A stretch of 64,000 bases of DNA, from NCBI GenBank assembly GCA_951802425.1, contig OX637797.1, positions 2,108,001-2,172,000 of the forward strand, in the 5' to 3' direction. The translations under genes were made by a program, and so were the position numbers. Positions 12,643 to 22,991 of this stretch are shown here, piece after piece. This DNA comes from Clavaria fumosa. Lineage: Eukaryota; Basidiomycota; Agaricomycetes; Agaricales; Clavariaceae. Positions within the stretch are counted from its first letter, which is position 1; each line of letters starts with the position of its first letter. Below the pieces are notes generated by a model. That model was not told where the DNA came from, did no database searches, and saw only the letters and a program-made list of their open reading frames with translations.

Positions 12643-14771
12643 CTAGAGCCACTCCACAGTCTGCAGAAACCGTGTTAGGTCATGGCCTCTAGCTCGAAAA
12701 CATATAGTGACACGTACGCCAGGAGGTTTGGAGGTGATATCATACGTGACTCGATTGATCCCGGGAATCTCGTTGGTGATGCGAGACGATATACGGCGCA
12801 AAACTTCAGGCGGGAACAAGAACCTGCCACAGCCGTCAATGCGATAAGAAAAGGTGCAAGGGCCTCGTGATAGTCATCAAACCCACCAGTCCGCCGTCAT
12901 GAAATCTTCAGTTTGTACAGCTCGCAGAGCAATGACCTAAAATGCGGTCAATTCAAACTTGGATGCAACTGATTTGGCGTAAAGACGAACTTGTTCGTAG
13001 GTCCGTTGGTCCCCCATAACACCGACGGCCCTTACTGGCAAGAGCACAGCAAACGCCTGACTTATCTGATCGTACAACCCAGCTCTGCGAATCTCTTCTA
13101 TGTAAATGCTGTCGGCCTGTTGCAGAATTTTCACTTGGTCACGAGTAACAGGTCCAAGAATGCGGATGGCGAGACCCGGCCCTGGAAAGGGATGCCTTTG
13201 CACAAGGGCAGCGGGAATGGAAAGCAGCCGACCAAGAGCTCGGACCTCGTCTGTTCAACAGTCATTAGGACCTGAGAGTTACAGTGGAAAAACCCACCTT
13301 TGAAAAGTTCGCGCAGCGGCTCTATCAGCTTCAGCTTCATGTCCTTTAAAAGTCCACCGACGTTGTGATGCGTCTTGATGGTCGCACTGGGCCCCTTGAA
13401 GCTGACACTCTCAATGACGTCCGGGTACAGGGTGCCTTGGAGCAGCCATTCTATTTCCCCCTTCGCTTTTCCATCTATTATCCTTGCCGCCCCGAGCTTG
13501 GCCGCCTCCTCTTCAAAAATGTTGATGAACGTGTTGCCGATGATTTTCCTCTTTTGCTCGGGATCTTCTACGCCTTCGAGGCGAGAAAGAAACAACTCAG
13601 ACGCGTCGACGACAGTGAGGTTGACCCCGAGATCTCTCTGGAGCATCGCTCGCACTTCATCGGCTTCGTGCAAGCGTAGCACTCCATTGTCGACCATGAC
13701 TGCGTGGAATCTATATCAATATTCGTGAGTGACATAGAATTTGGCAGGTTTCCGACTGACCGGTCGCCAATAGCTTCATGCATGAGCTTCGCGGCCACAG
13801 AGCTGTCGACCCCACCACTGACGGCGCCAATAACGCGCCCTTCTGTACCGCAGATGTCGCGGATACGAGCGATTTCCTTGCCGATGAATTCTTCCTGAAG
13901 ATACGCGTGAGAATAACATGATAAAAGGGCAGGGAACGCACCATGGTCCAATTTTGTCTGCAGCCACAGATGCTAACAGCGAATTGACGGATGATCTCCT
14001 TTCCTTGAGGTGTGTGCGTGACTTCGGGGTGAAACTGGATACCATAAAATGGCTTAGAATCATGAGCGATCGCAGCAAACGGCGCTGTTGCGGTTCGACC
14101 GATCACGTGAAATTTTGGTGGGAGTTGCAAAAGCTGGTCTCCATGAGACATCCAGACCTACAGGAATTATTAGGTACAGAAAAGAAATCCACAGGATGAA
14201 AACGCGCACCTGCAGATCTTCGCCGAGACCTTGGAAGAGTCGGTCTATGGAATTCGATCCAACGGAGTTGACATGGAGTTGGGCAAACCCATACTCTCTG
14301 TGATTGGATCCGCCCGCAACCTTGCCCTTGAAATTCCAAGCCAATTCCTAGCGTGCGCTTTAGAAGGACGTCTCATCAGAAAATGGATCATGAGCACCTG
14401 GAGTCCGTAGCAGATGCCCAAGATGGGGACACCAAGATTGTATATTTCTGGATCGGCGTGTGGCGCGTCGTCATCGTATACAGAGTAAGGCGACCCAGAA
14501 AAGATGACGCCTGCGATGGGAAAATCAAATCGACATTCGCCGCAGGCACGCTTAGCGCACCTTTGGGTTTGAAGCCCAAATCTTTGAGTTTGATGGTGCA
14601 CGCCATGAGCTCCGCATATACATTCAATTCTCGACATCTTCGGATGATGAGATGGCTGTACTAAATTCGAATGGTTCAATATAAATATGAGACGCGACAA
14701 GGAGTATGTCGGACCTGCGAGCCAAAATCAAGGACCAGTAAGGTGTCGAATTGGTCGTGAATTTCCGTCAT
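12643..14771 (-). CDS. GUA1: GMP synthase (glutamine-hydrolysing)
   Basis: About ten short exons run from ATG 14771 ([19 protein letters not shown]) to TAG at 12643. The glutamine amidotransferase half shows the nucleophile elbow ILGICYGLQ and the histidine/glutamate motif FHPEVTHT. The ATP-pyrophosphatase half shows the P-loop SGGVDSS and then MVDNGVLR. The dimerisation domain shows [12 protein letters not shown] and ends ...[19 protein letters not shown], the normal C-terminus, reached only after splicing the last three introns. It converts XMP to GMP with glutamine as nitrogen donor, the last step of guanine nucleotide synthesis. It lies head-to-tail with the FAR11 gene, 229 bp apart. Confidence 0.95.
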
Positions 14772-15870
14772 TGAGTCTTGCGAGGAAATTTGTGCTGGCC
14801 ACGGGTCGCTGGCTTAGAACGAGGTAGTGTGCAAACGACTACTCTCTCGGAAATTTCAGCTCCTCATCCAGTCCAGTGACGCCATTGCCACACTTGGTCA
14901 AGTTGTTTTGACTCACCGCCCTTTCAATTATGTTGGTTTCAAAATTGGCTTAGATGCATCACCCGGGCAATCTCTCGCCCATCACCTGTGGCCACTCAAA
15001 CGAACACTGCTCACGGATCATCGATACATGATCTTGCTCATCGATAGGATTTGATAAAAAACGCTGATGGAAAGACCGAACGTGAAGTCCAAAAGTGGTC
15101 ACCGTCGCATGTGAGCAACGTGCGCCTCGGCTGCGCAGTGAATGACTCGGTGTCCAACATTTCATCAAGGACAAACAAAAAAAAGGAGAGCGTTAAAGCA
15201 GTGCTAAACTGATGGCTTCGCAATAGCGTTAGTACTTGTCGCAGATAATGTTGAGAGGGGGGGAATGCTTTTTGTGCTGCTACAAAACACACCAAAAAAA
15301 AAAAAAAAAAAAAAGGCCGTCTTACATAATCAAAACTAGAACAATTTTTAGTAGGCGGCGCCGCGTCCGTTGCCACCTTTCACCCTCCCTTTCCCTTCTC
15401 CACTCAACCATCTCCTCCTCATCCATCCACCACTCTCGGATCGACCCTTCTCCGCCGGTCCATTCGCCAGGTTTCCTTCGTTCAGCTACTTGCCAACGAC
15501 ACTGTCGAACACCGACTGAGGAGGGCATCCATTTCGCCATTTCGTTTCTCTCTAGGGTTTGTTCTTTGTAGCGGTTTGAAACCAGCTCACATCGCAATCC
15601 ATCGGCTCTGTGACCTGCGATTCATCCCGCTCCGCTCAAGTCCTCGTCAGCCCAAAAGGCACGCCTTTGTTGTGCGTCCGCCACTAGATCTGCCCGCAGC
15701 CTCTCCTCGACTCTACTCCTGTCTCTATTCGTCACGACCGCTATTACGACCCCCGCCTCTCCTTCTGCCTCCTGCCTTGCCTTTATCCGCTAGGAAATAC
15801 CAGAGCGACCCATCGTCATTGTGCTGCCCGTGCCTTTGACGTTCGTCTCTGTGTCCTTCCCCATCTGCAG
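14772..15870. other. Divergent intergenic region and long pyrimidine-rich leader
   Basis: This is 1.1 kb between GUA1 (minus) and the cyclin gene (plus). From about 15370 to 15870 the plus strand is C/T-rich, as in 5' leaders of highly expressed basidiomycete genes. No coding pattern was recognised. Confidence 0.5.
15294..15314. repeat. Homopolymer run of 21 A
   Basis: A run of 21 A follows ACACACC in the GUA1/cyclin intergenic region. Such runs are length-unstable and prone to sequencing error. A poly(dA:dT) tract in a divergent promoter can exclude nucleosomes, but no function is shown here. Confidence 0.85.
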
Positions 15871-18359
15871 ATGCCAGTGCCAGTCCCTCGCAACCCCAAA
15901 TCCCATCCCGTCATCAAACAAAATCAATCTGGCCCCACAGAACCCTTCAAACCCTTCAATTCTTCCGTCTTTCAGAATCTGACGCAGACACTCCCCCTGT
16001 CACCGACGAGGCCACCGCCCTCTTTTGGCACTCGGGAGGAGTGGATTGAATCTTTGCCACCGTGGAGAAGGGCGAAGCCTCGCATGGTCTGGGACGACAA
16101 CCGCACCGGCAATCGTGTTCTCACTCAGCAGGTTTCGACCATTGCGTCCAATTCCCTTCTTACCAACAGCGTCAAAACGTACATTTCTCCGTTTTCTACT
16201 CTGCTTGTTCATGATACCCTTTCCATTGCCGCCTCTCCCATGGACCCACGTCATTTTCCTGAGACGCACCATGGGTTTGACGCCGATGCAGATGACGAGA
16301 TGAGTCCAAACTCTTCCATGCAGGACTCCAGCCCTCTCCGTCACATTACTCGATGGATCCCGCCGTCTCCCCTGGACAATGTAAAAGGCCGCTTCTCTCC
16401 ACGGTATGACGATTGTATCTTGGACAGCCCCCAAGGTTGTGCGCAGGTCAATATTGTGGACGGCCGCTACGAAAAGGGCGCATTCTCCCCTGTTTTAGAG
16501 GACGAATCTCCTGAAATTCTCAGCGGGGTCGAAGCCAGCTCGTTGTATCCCGCTACGCCATTTGGAGAATTCGTGGATCGCGCAGTGGCAGCCACCGCTC
16601 AAAGTTATGCAGGCCCTGTATGCGTTTCTGACGGGGAGAGCGCCTATCAGGACGAGACGTGCAGTTCTTCCTTCTGTCAAGCTCAAGCCTGTCAAAACCG
16701 CGAAGTCCCAAATGAGCCTGTACCTGTTGAATCAGTGGTCACTCCTTGTGCCACCCCAGCATACAAGAATTTGGCTGAACCTTTGTCAACGTGGGTTGCC
16801 AACTATGTATGGAAAGTTTGCACAACCGGCATGAGCCTGCCCGCCGCATATGCACCTTTGTATGTGGGATTTTCATTCGTGGTGCGAGAGCAGAGCTGAT
16901 GAAACCCGAATCTGTAGCTCGTCCTGTAGTCAGTTGCCCGAAGCGACGCCGAGCTATCTAGCGGCGTCTGTTCATTCTCTGCTCCTGTCAACGCTGCTGC
17001 AACCGTCGGCGGTATTCTTGGCGGTATGGTATATCGTTCGACTTCCTGTTTGCTTCGGGCCTCTCGAACTCGAAAGCGATCAAGTCAAGGAGTATGCTTT
17101 CAGGCAGGAGTTACTCGGTGATCCTCATAACGATGTGGACCTCGATCTGATCCAGACGTCCGCGCCTTTTCGAGTCATCTTGTTGGGTTGTATGCTAGCC
17201 AACAAGTGGCTTGATGACCACACTTTCTCCAACAGAACTTGGTCAGTATTGCCCATATTTCCGATGTCCTGATTCATAGAATGCTGACAACTTATCAAGG
17301 CATACAATCTCGAACGTTCCGATTCGATCGCTCAATCGTCTCGAAGCCCTAGCTCTCAGCATCTTCGAGTATGATCTGTCGGTACCTGCGCGAGCTTGGT
17401 CCCAATGGCTGACTCACGTGGCTTCTTACCACAAAACCCTTGCTTCTCCAAGCCACCCGCAACCCATCTCGCGCCCATCAACGAATCCGCACTCGATCGT
17501 TCGAAATGCCATCGAGGAGCTAGTCGAGTCGCCCGTTTGTTGCGAGACTTGTCCTGCTGAGTTCTGTGAGGGTATGATCTTTGAGCCTGTTTTCCTTGGT
17601 CTGGAGGAGCGTAAAAGGGAAAAGCGGCAGCGTGATCATGCTGCGACAGTCGACATACATGAGATTGATCTCGACAAGGACGGCCCCCTGCGCGAGGAAT
17701 ACCTCCCTCGTCGTCGCGCCAGCGGTAGCAGCACCGTCCGTAGTCCGGATTCTCAAGATGAAGTCTGTCACAACCTCCCGGGAAACACGCAGATCACTGG
17801 AGCCTGTGCTTCCAGGCGTGTGCCCACGAAGCGAGCACTTCCTCCGCCCGCTAAATGGAGCCCTGCGGGCGACGAGCCGATTTTGCGCGACAGAAACAGA
17901 TGTAACGTGCAGTATGTGGCTGTGCAGCCGCCAGTTGCTTTTCCTATGGCTGTTTCACACTACCCGGCGAGGCCCGACCCTTACTCCGGATGGGGTTTTT
18001 CCGCTGGTTTCTACTTCTCTGGCAACGCTTCCGGGGCTGTTGACTCTCGCGGGTCGATGGGGCGCCGCGTGCTCATGCCGCAGCAAATTGAACCCGCCGT
18101 CAAGGCGACTGGTTGCCATTCGCGCTCTGTTTCCCTATTCTCCGGACAAGAGAATCTCAACCCCAATTCACACCTCCGTTCATCTTCCCAAAACCGTCAC
18201 GTTCCGCCGCGCGGCGACATTCGCCTGAACGAGCACAGCGCCCCATACGCTCGTCTTGATAGTTATTGGTCCGACCAGTACCTGTATCAGAACCATTATG
18301 TGCACTCCTTCGGTCCCCAGCCCGCCCTCCACTATCAAGTACCCTGGATCCGGACGTGA
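15871..18359 (+). CDS. Cyclin-box protein, Pho80/Pcl-like
   Basis: Three exons (15871-16859, 16930-17241, 17300-18359) give about 786 residues. The cyclin box spans the middle, roughly residues 350-480, and is split by the second intron. It includes FRVILLGCMLANKWLDDHTF, then SNRTWHTISNVPIRSLNRLE and IFEYDLSVPARAW, the pattern of Pcl/Pho80-type cyclins (a single box in which a Trp follows the D-D-T/S-N motif). Both flanks are long, Ser/Pro-rich and probably disordered; the C-terminal half has many SP/TP sites. These cyclins partner Pho85/CDK5-type kinases in phosphate, glycogen or polarity control. Which branch this one serves cannot be read from sequence. Confidence 0.72.
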
Positions 18360-19035
18360 CTGGACCTCGCTCATCCTGATTCCATTAGACGACTTGCTCA
18401 GTGCACATCTGTCCACATCTACCCTAATACTCGAACACGCACTCGAGCTTTTACGCTGATGGACCGTGATCCTCTGCCTCGTATCGATTTTATGTGCCTT
18501 TCATCCTTCGAAGACATATTCATCCAGTCTCAAGTGATGTACATAGCGCCCGCCCGCCAGCCGAAGGGTTCTTAGCATGCATGCATCTCTCGTATCTTAT
18601 TATCTGGACTCTGCCATGTTGTCGAAGACGCGGTGTCGACCGGCCTTCACTTTGCCTTGTTGACTTGGCTCACCTTCGCATCGAACACTTGACGCTTCCC
18701 ACTTGGCAGCGTTTTTTTCGCTGCCGTTTCCTATTCCTTCTTCTGCAAGGTCTATCCAACGCTGCAGTCACCCCTTAATTCTACCCACCTCCTATTTCTT
18801 TGCAGGGTCTTTCTTTGATTTCATACCGAGGTTCACAGAAAACTCCAAAAAAATGGTTGCAAAAATCTTTCTAAAACGTCACAAAACATCGCGTCCTTTC
18901 ATTTCCCTTTACATAGTGCTTTGGAGCGCCGTACCTACGTTTCATCCGTTACTTACGAGCCTCGTACAAGCCGTCCTTGTTGATTTACTCTTCGTCGTAG
19001 GTAAGTAGTCACCTTGAACTCGTTACATAAGCGCG
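18360..19035. other. Intergenic, cyclin 3' UTR and acyl-CoA dehydrogenase promoter
   Basis: No gene seen. Short open frames here have no recognisable motif. The stretch before the next start codon is T-rich. Confidence 0.5.
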
Positions 19036-21182
19036 ATGAGTTCCAGCACGATCCCGATGTCCGATGTAGCACCGCCGGTCCGAACGCCACCACAGACATG
19101 GGTAGCCATCCCATAGTTGAGCTCACTTCTGAGGCGTCATGGTCTCTAGTTCGTTTCTGCCTTCGTTCTGGTGTGTGCTGGGTACGATCCTTGCCCACAG
19201 ATTGAGGATAAATTTACTCCATATGCGAAAGAGACTCTCGCCACGTTGATCGCGTTCGTGAGGGTGAGCCTGCAAAAAACCACAATGACCTGAGATGATA
19301 TTCTCATTGGTTTTAGGAAGAGATTCTACCAGCCATCAAGGTCGCACAACTCCAATTACCCACAGATCCCGCAACTCGGTGGAAGACGGTGATCCCGGTC
19401 GTAGAAGAGTTAAAATCGAAGGCGAAGCAGTTGGGCCTTTGGAACCTGTTTCTCAGCAAGGCCCACTATCCCAGACACGGAGTTCCTCTATCCAACCTAG
19501 AGGTTCGCTCCGAGTTCCTTCGAGCGCAGTGTAGCAATACACATTGAGTTGTTGCACAATGAACAGTATGCCGTCATGGCGGAGGTGCTAGGAAGAGCAG
19601 GCCAGATGGGCTCGGAGGCAGTCAACTGCTCTGCACCGGATACAGGCAACATGGGTGAGTTATCCATGTTATGAGCTCCTTCCTTCCTCAATGACTACTT
19701 AGAGGTACTTGCGAAATTTGGCAATGAACAACAGCAACGAAAATGGCTTGAACCTCTCCTCAACGGCGAGATACGCTCAGCGTTCTCAATGACAGAACGA
19801 TTTGGTTCGTCCTCCCCGTCTGTCACAAAACGTGTACATGTGATTGACCCAAAGAATCAAGTCGCGTCTTCAGATGCGACGAACATACAGACCACCATCA
19901 GACGTGAAGGCGACGAGATAGTGATCAATGGACACAAATGGTCTATTTTCCTTGTCGGACAGAATTGTGGGCTGTTCCCCGCTGAGCGCTGACGCTCACC
20001 AGGTATATCAGTGGAGCCGGCGATCCGCGATGCCGTGTACATCTCGTGATGGGCAAGTCAGACCCTAACAATACAGACAAGTACCATCAGCAGAGCGTCG
20101 TCATTGTCCCGGCGGACACACCGGGCATCAAGGTTATTCGTCCGATGCAAGTATTCGGATATGATGATGCGCCGGAAGGGCACTGCGAGATCATTTACCA
20201 AAACGTGCGCGTACCCCTCGGAAATATGGTGTACGGATGGGGAAAGGGATTTGAGGTGATCCCCATGAAGTGAGGGCGTTCAGAGCAACATTGACTGATT
20301 TTCAGATTGTTCAAGGACGTTTGGGGCATGTGTCAGAGACATGTGTCAATTACTTCTCATTGACGTCTATGGCTCTACAGGCCGGGCCGCATCCACCACT
20401 GCATGCGATCAATAGGCGCTGCTCAAGCTGCGCTTGATCTCATGATCCAGCGCGTGACGGACCCATCCCGCAAAACGTTTGGCAAGTTCCTCTGGCAGCA
20501 TGGTCTCCTCGTTTACCCCCGAGATACGCGCTCTACTCAAAATCTTTCTGGGCAGGTACCGTCCTGTCTGACATCGCAAAGTCCCGTGCAGAGATCGAAC
20601 AAGCTCGACTCCTAGTCTTGAGCGCTGCCATTCAAGTAAGTTATCTATCGACTTATTTTCGTGCCTCAGACTACCACTCAATATTACGCAAGATCGACAA
20701 ACGCAATGCCAAAGATGCCATGAAAGAAATCGGCATGGCAAAAGTCAGGCTCTCTACAATATATTCTCTGCTTACGTTAGCTTATCTTTCTGCGATTATC
20801 GCAGTTCGTTGTACCCTCCATGGCGCTAGAAGTTGTAGACCGCGCCATACAAAGCTATGGTGCTGAAGGCCTGTCGCAGGACCAGGAGCTTGCCCGCATG
20901 TGGAGTGGGCTTAGGAGTCTCAGGCTAGCGGATGTGCGTATCGCATAATGTCGTTCTGACAATGGTAATTTTTCTCATATTCTGACAGGGTCCCGACGCG
21001 GTACGTGCATCTATCTGCATTCTAAGTGACATGGACGATCAATAGGAGAGGTGCAGGTTCATATCCAGCAGGTTGGGCAGAGAGAGCTCAAGAGGGCAAT
21101 CAAGTTGGCCGAGCAAACTCAGGAGAGGAAAGAAAAGGAGGCCGCTTTGATGGAAAGACATGGCCTGAAAGCGCGTCTATGA
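19036..21182 (+). CDS. Peroxisomal acyl-CoA dehydrogenase, ACAD10/11-like
   Basis: Fourteen exons splice in phase to about 458 residues: 19036-19101, 19201-19263, 19317-19502, 19567-19654, 19703-19804, 19862-19940, 20003-20255, 20306-20325, 20381-20502, 20556-20635, 20693-20743, 20805-20933, 20989-21000, 21057-21182. Motifs: [17 protein letters not shown] (FAD/acyl-CoA binding), [38 protein letters not shown] and LADGPDAVH, matching the ACAD10/11 subgroup. These enzymes desaturate acyl-CoA at C2-C3 in beta-oxidation. The last three residues are ARL, a PTS1-type signal, so a peroxisomal location is likely. The eighth intron has a GC donor (GGG|GCATGT) and exon 13 is only 12 nt. Confidence 0.88.
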
Positions 21183-21246
21183 ATTGAACGCCAATACAGG
21201 CGGAAATGTGGATATTTGCAAAGCTCATATGTACGCACCAGATAGT

Positions 21247-22642
21247 CTACCAATCATACAGACTTTGACGCGATGGTCGTATGATATCTGCCCCAGCCCT
21301 CAGAAGAGGAAGGAGTATTTTCCCCGCAATGATAGTTTGCTCCACAATGGCGGGGACATGGTGTGACGTGACGCGTCCATACCAAACGCTTGATCCTAAA
21401 GGGAAATGGATCTGGACATCCATGACATGAGATTCCGCGTTGTGCAGCTGCATGACATGAACGCACGACGCAATTCCCTGCGTATTTATGGCCTCCGAAG
21501 TGAGAATTCTTCACCAGGAGCACCCGCTTGAGAGTAGGGAGAATTTTCAAGTGCTCGATAATGAGCGAGTCTCTCCGCTCGGGCTCCTGTGATTCGATCG
21601 AAGGTTCCGGCAGCTCCTCGACTTGCGTGTGGACAGTCCAGCCAATGGACTCTAGACACTGAATTATTGCTGGGGAAGAATCAGCAAGATGGAAGTAGTT
21701 AGGGTAACGCTGACGGTTCACTAGGCTCCAATCTCATTGCCGCCGCACCGCAACGGTTGTCTTTTGATTTGTGAGAGCCTGCGTGTCGAGGATGAGAGAC
21801 AAGATGGGGAGCCAAATAGAACGACCGCATACAAATTTGAACGACACATGAGTATGGCAAGATGTAAGAGTGCTGCGGGTTGCCCTCTAACGGCAGTCCG
21901 GCTCTGCCGACGTGGGGATCGACGTAGCTCCTCCAAAGATACTCAGCGCCCTTTTCCGAGGATGCCACTTGAGTAATGACCTTGTAATCAGGAAAGAGGA
22001 GAACGGTGTTGAGCGACTCATCGTCGGAGGTAGTGGGGTGGCTTCCGTTCAGTATCGTAATGCGCGTCGAATCCGCCGTGCGGAGAACACCTTGTACATC
22101 CATGCCTTGGGGGTCTGGCGTGCTGCTCGGAGGAAGAGCTAGTCGGCCCTCTGCGCCGAGAAGATATGAGGCAAGTGTCCCATCCACCTCTGTCACAGCT
22201 TTATACCAGTCACTCTTCCCAGTCGATATTACGACCTAGGAGTAAGGGAGCAGGCCGCACAAAGTCAGGCGCTTCTGTAGCTATCCGATCAACGGCAGTG
22301 CGACTCACTATTCTTCGATAAGGCTTAACGCTACCAAGCATGTCGCTGGTCGTGTCTATGCCGAACTTCTTCGGCAACTCCTCGTGGCCTTGCTGGCACG
22401 GATCAGAGGGGCAAATTAGTTTCTGATTGGAAGCCACCTTGGTCGCAAGGGTCAGGACAGCTTCGACACGGCGCGTCGGACAAGGGGGCTTGAGCTGTCC
22501 GCAGTGCGGAAGCAGCATCAACCCGAGGAGTCGCTTGACTCATAGAAAGGGCTACCTGACGCCAGAACCTAGAGTTTGGAGATAGCGCACGGTTGGCGTT
22601 GAAGAGGCGGGCGGATAGGAACGACGCTGACCACCTTTTCAT
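21247..22642 (-). CDS. AIM32: AIM32/Apd1-family thioredoxin-like 2Fe-2S protein
   Basis: Multi-exon gene from ATG 22642 to a stop at 21247; first exons 22642-22438, 22388-22309 and 22235 onward. The N-terminus (MKRWSASFLSARLFNANRAL) is Arg-rich and amphipathic, as in a mitochondrial presequence. Then come CRSCPDPCDQGHEE, LGSVKPYRR and STGKSDW, all typical of the sucrase/ferredoxin-like family. The C-terminal domain has CSHKSKDNRC, a CX8C pair, and HFGGHKYAGN, an HXGGH motif. These are the Cys2His2 ligands described for the bis-histidinyl 2Fe-2S cluster of Apd1 and Aim32. In yeast Aim32 is linked to mitochondrial thiol redox quality control. It is convergent with the acyl-CoA dehydrogenase gene, 64 bp between stops. 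Confidence 0.85.
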
Positions 22643-22991
22643 GAATTGCAAGTCGGCGTATCAGATAAGATCTCGCCCGAGCCGCCGTGACCGTGACGTT
22701 CATCCGGCGTTGTCCAATTCGGCGTCGCAGTCCTGGTTGCATCGAGATGGATATAATAGCGGCTAGTTGAATGATATATTACGGTATGGACCGGGCAGCA
22801 TAGTAAATATTGAATATAAGCTGGCGCGGGAAGATGGTATGCCGGGTAAATTGTGGGTCGAACGAGATGTAATGGCTACACCGCAAGAAGGAAAATAGAG
22901 CGTCCGACAACGGCGACGCCTTCACCGCAGCATATCGCTCAATGAAAGGCGCAAACGCACGATAATTAAGAAAAGAGCGCCGCTCGTCCGC
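22643..22991. other. Intergenic, AIM32 promoter and SCH9 3' UTR
   Basis: No coding pattern on either strand. It should contain the AIM32 promoter and the SCH9 terminator. Confidence 0.5.

Noticed and set aside
12937..13203. GMP synthase ending early at 12937
   Set aside because: Splicing the following introns restores the conserved C-terminus ending TVEWL at 12643; the early stop is inside an intron.
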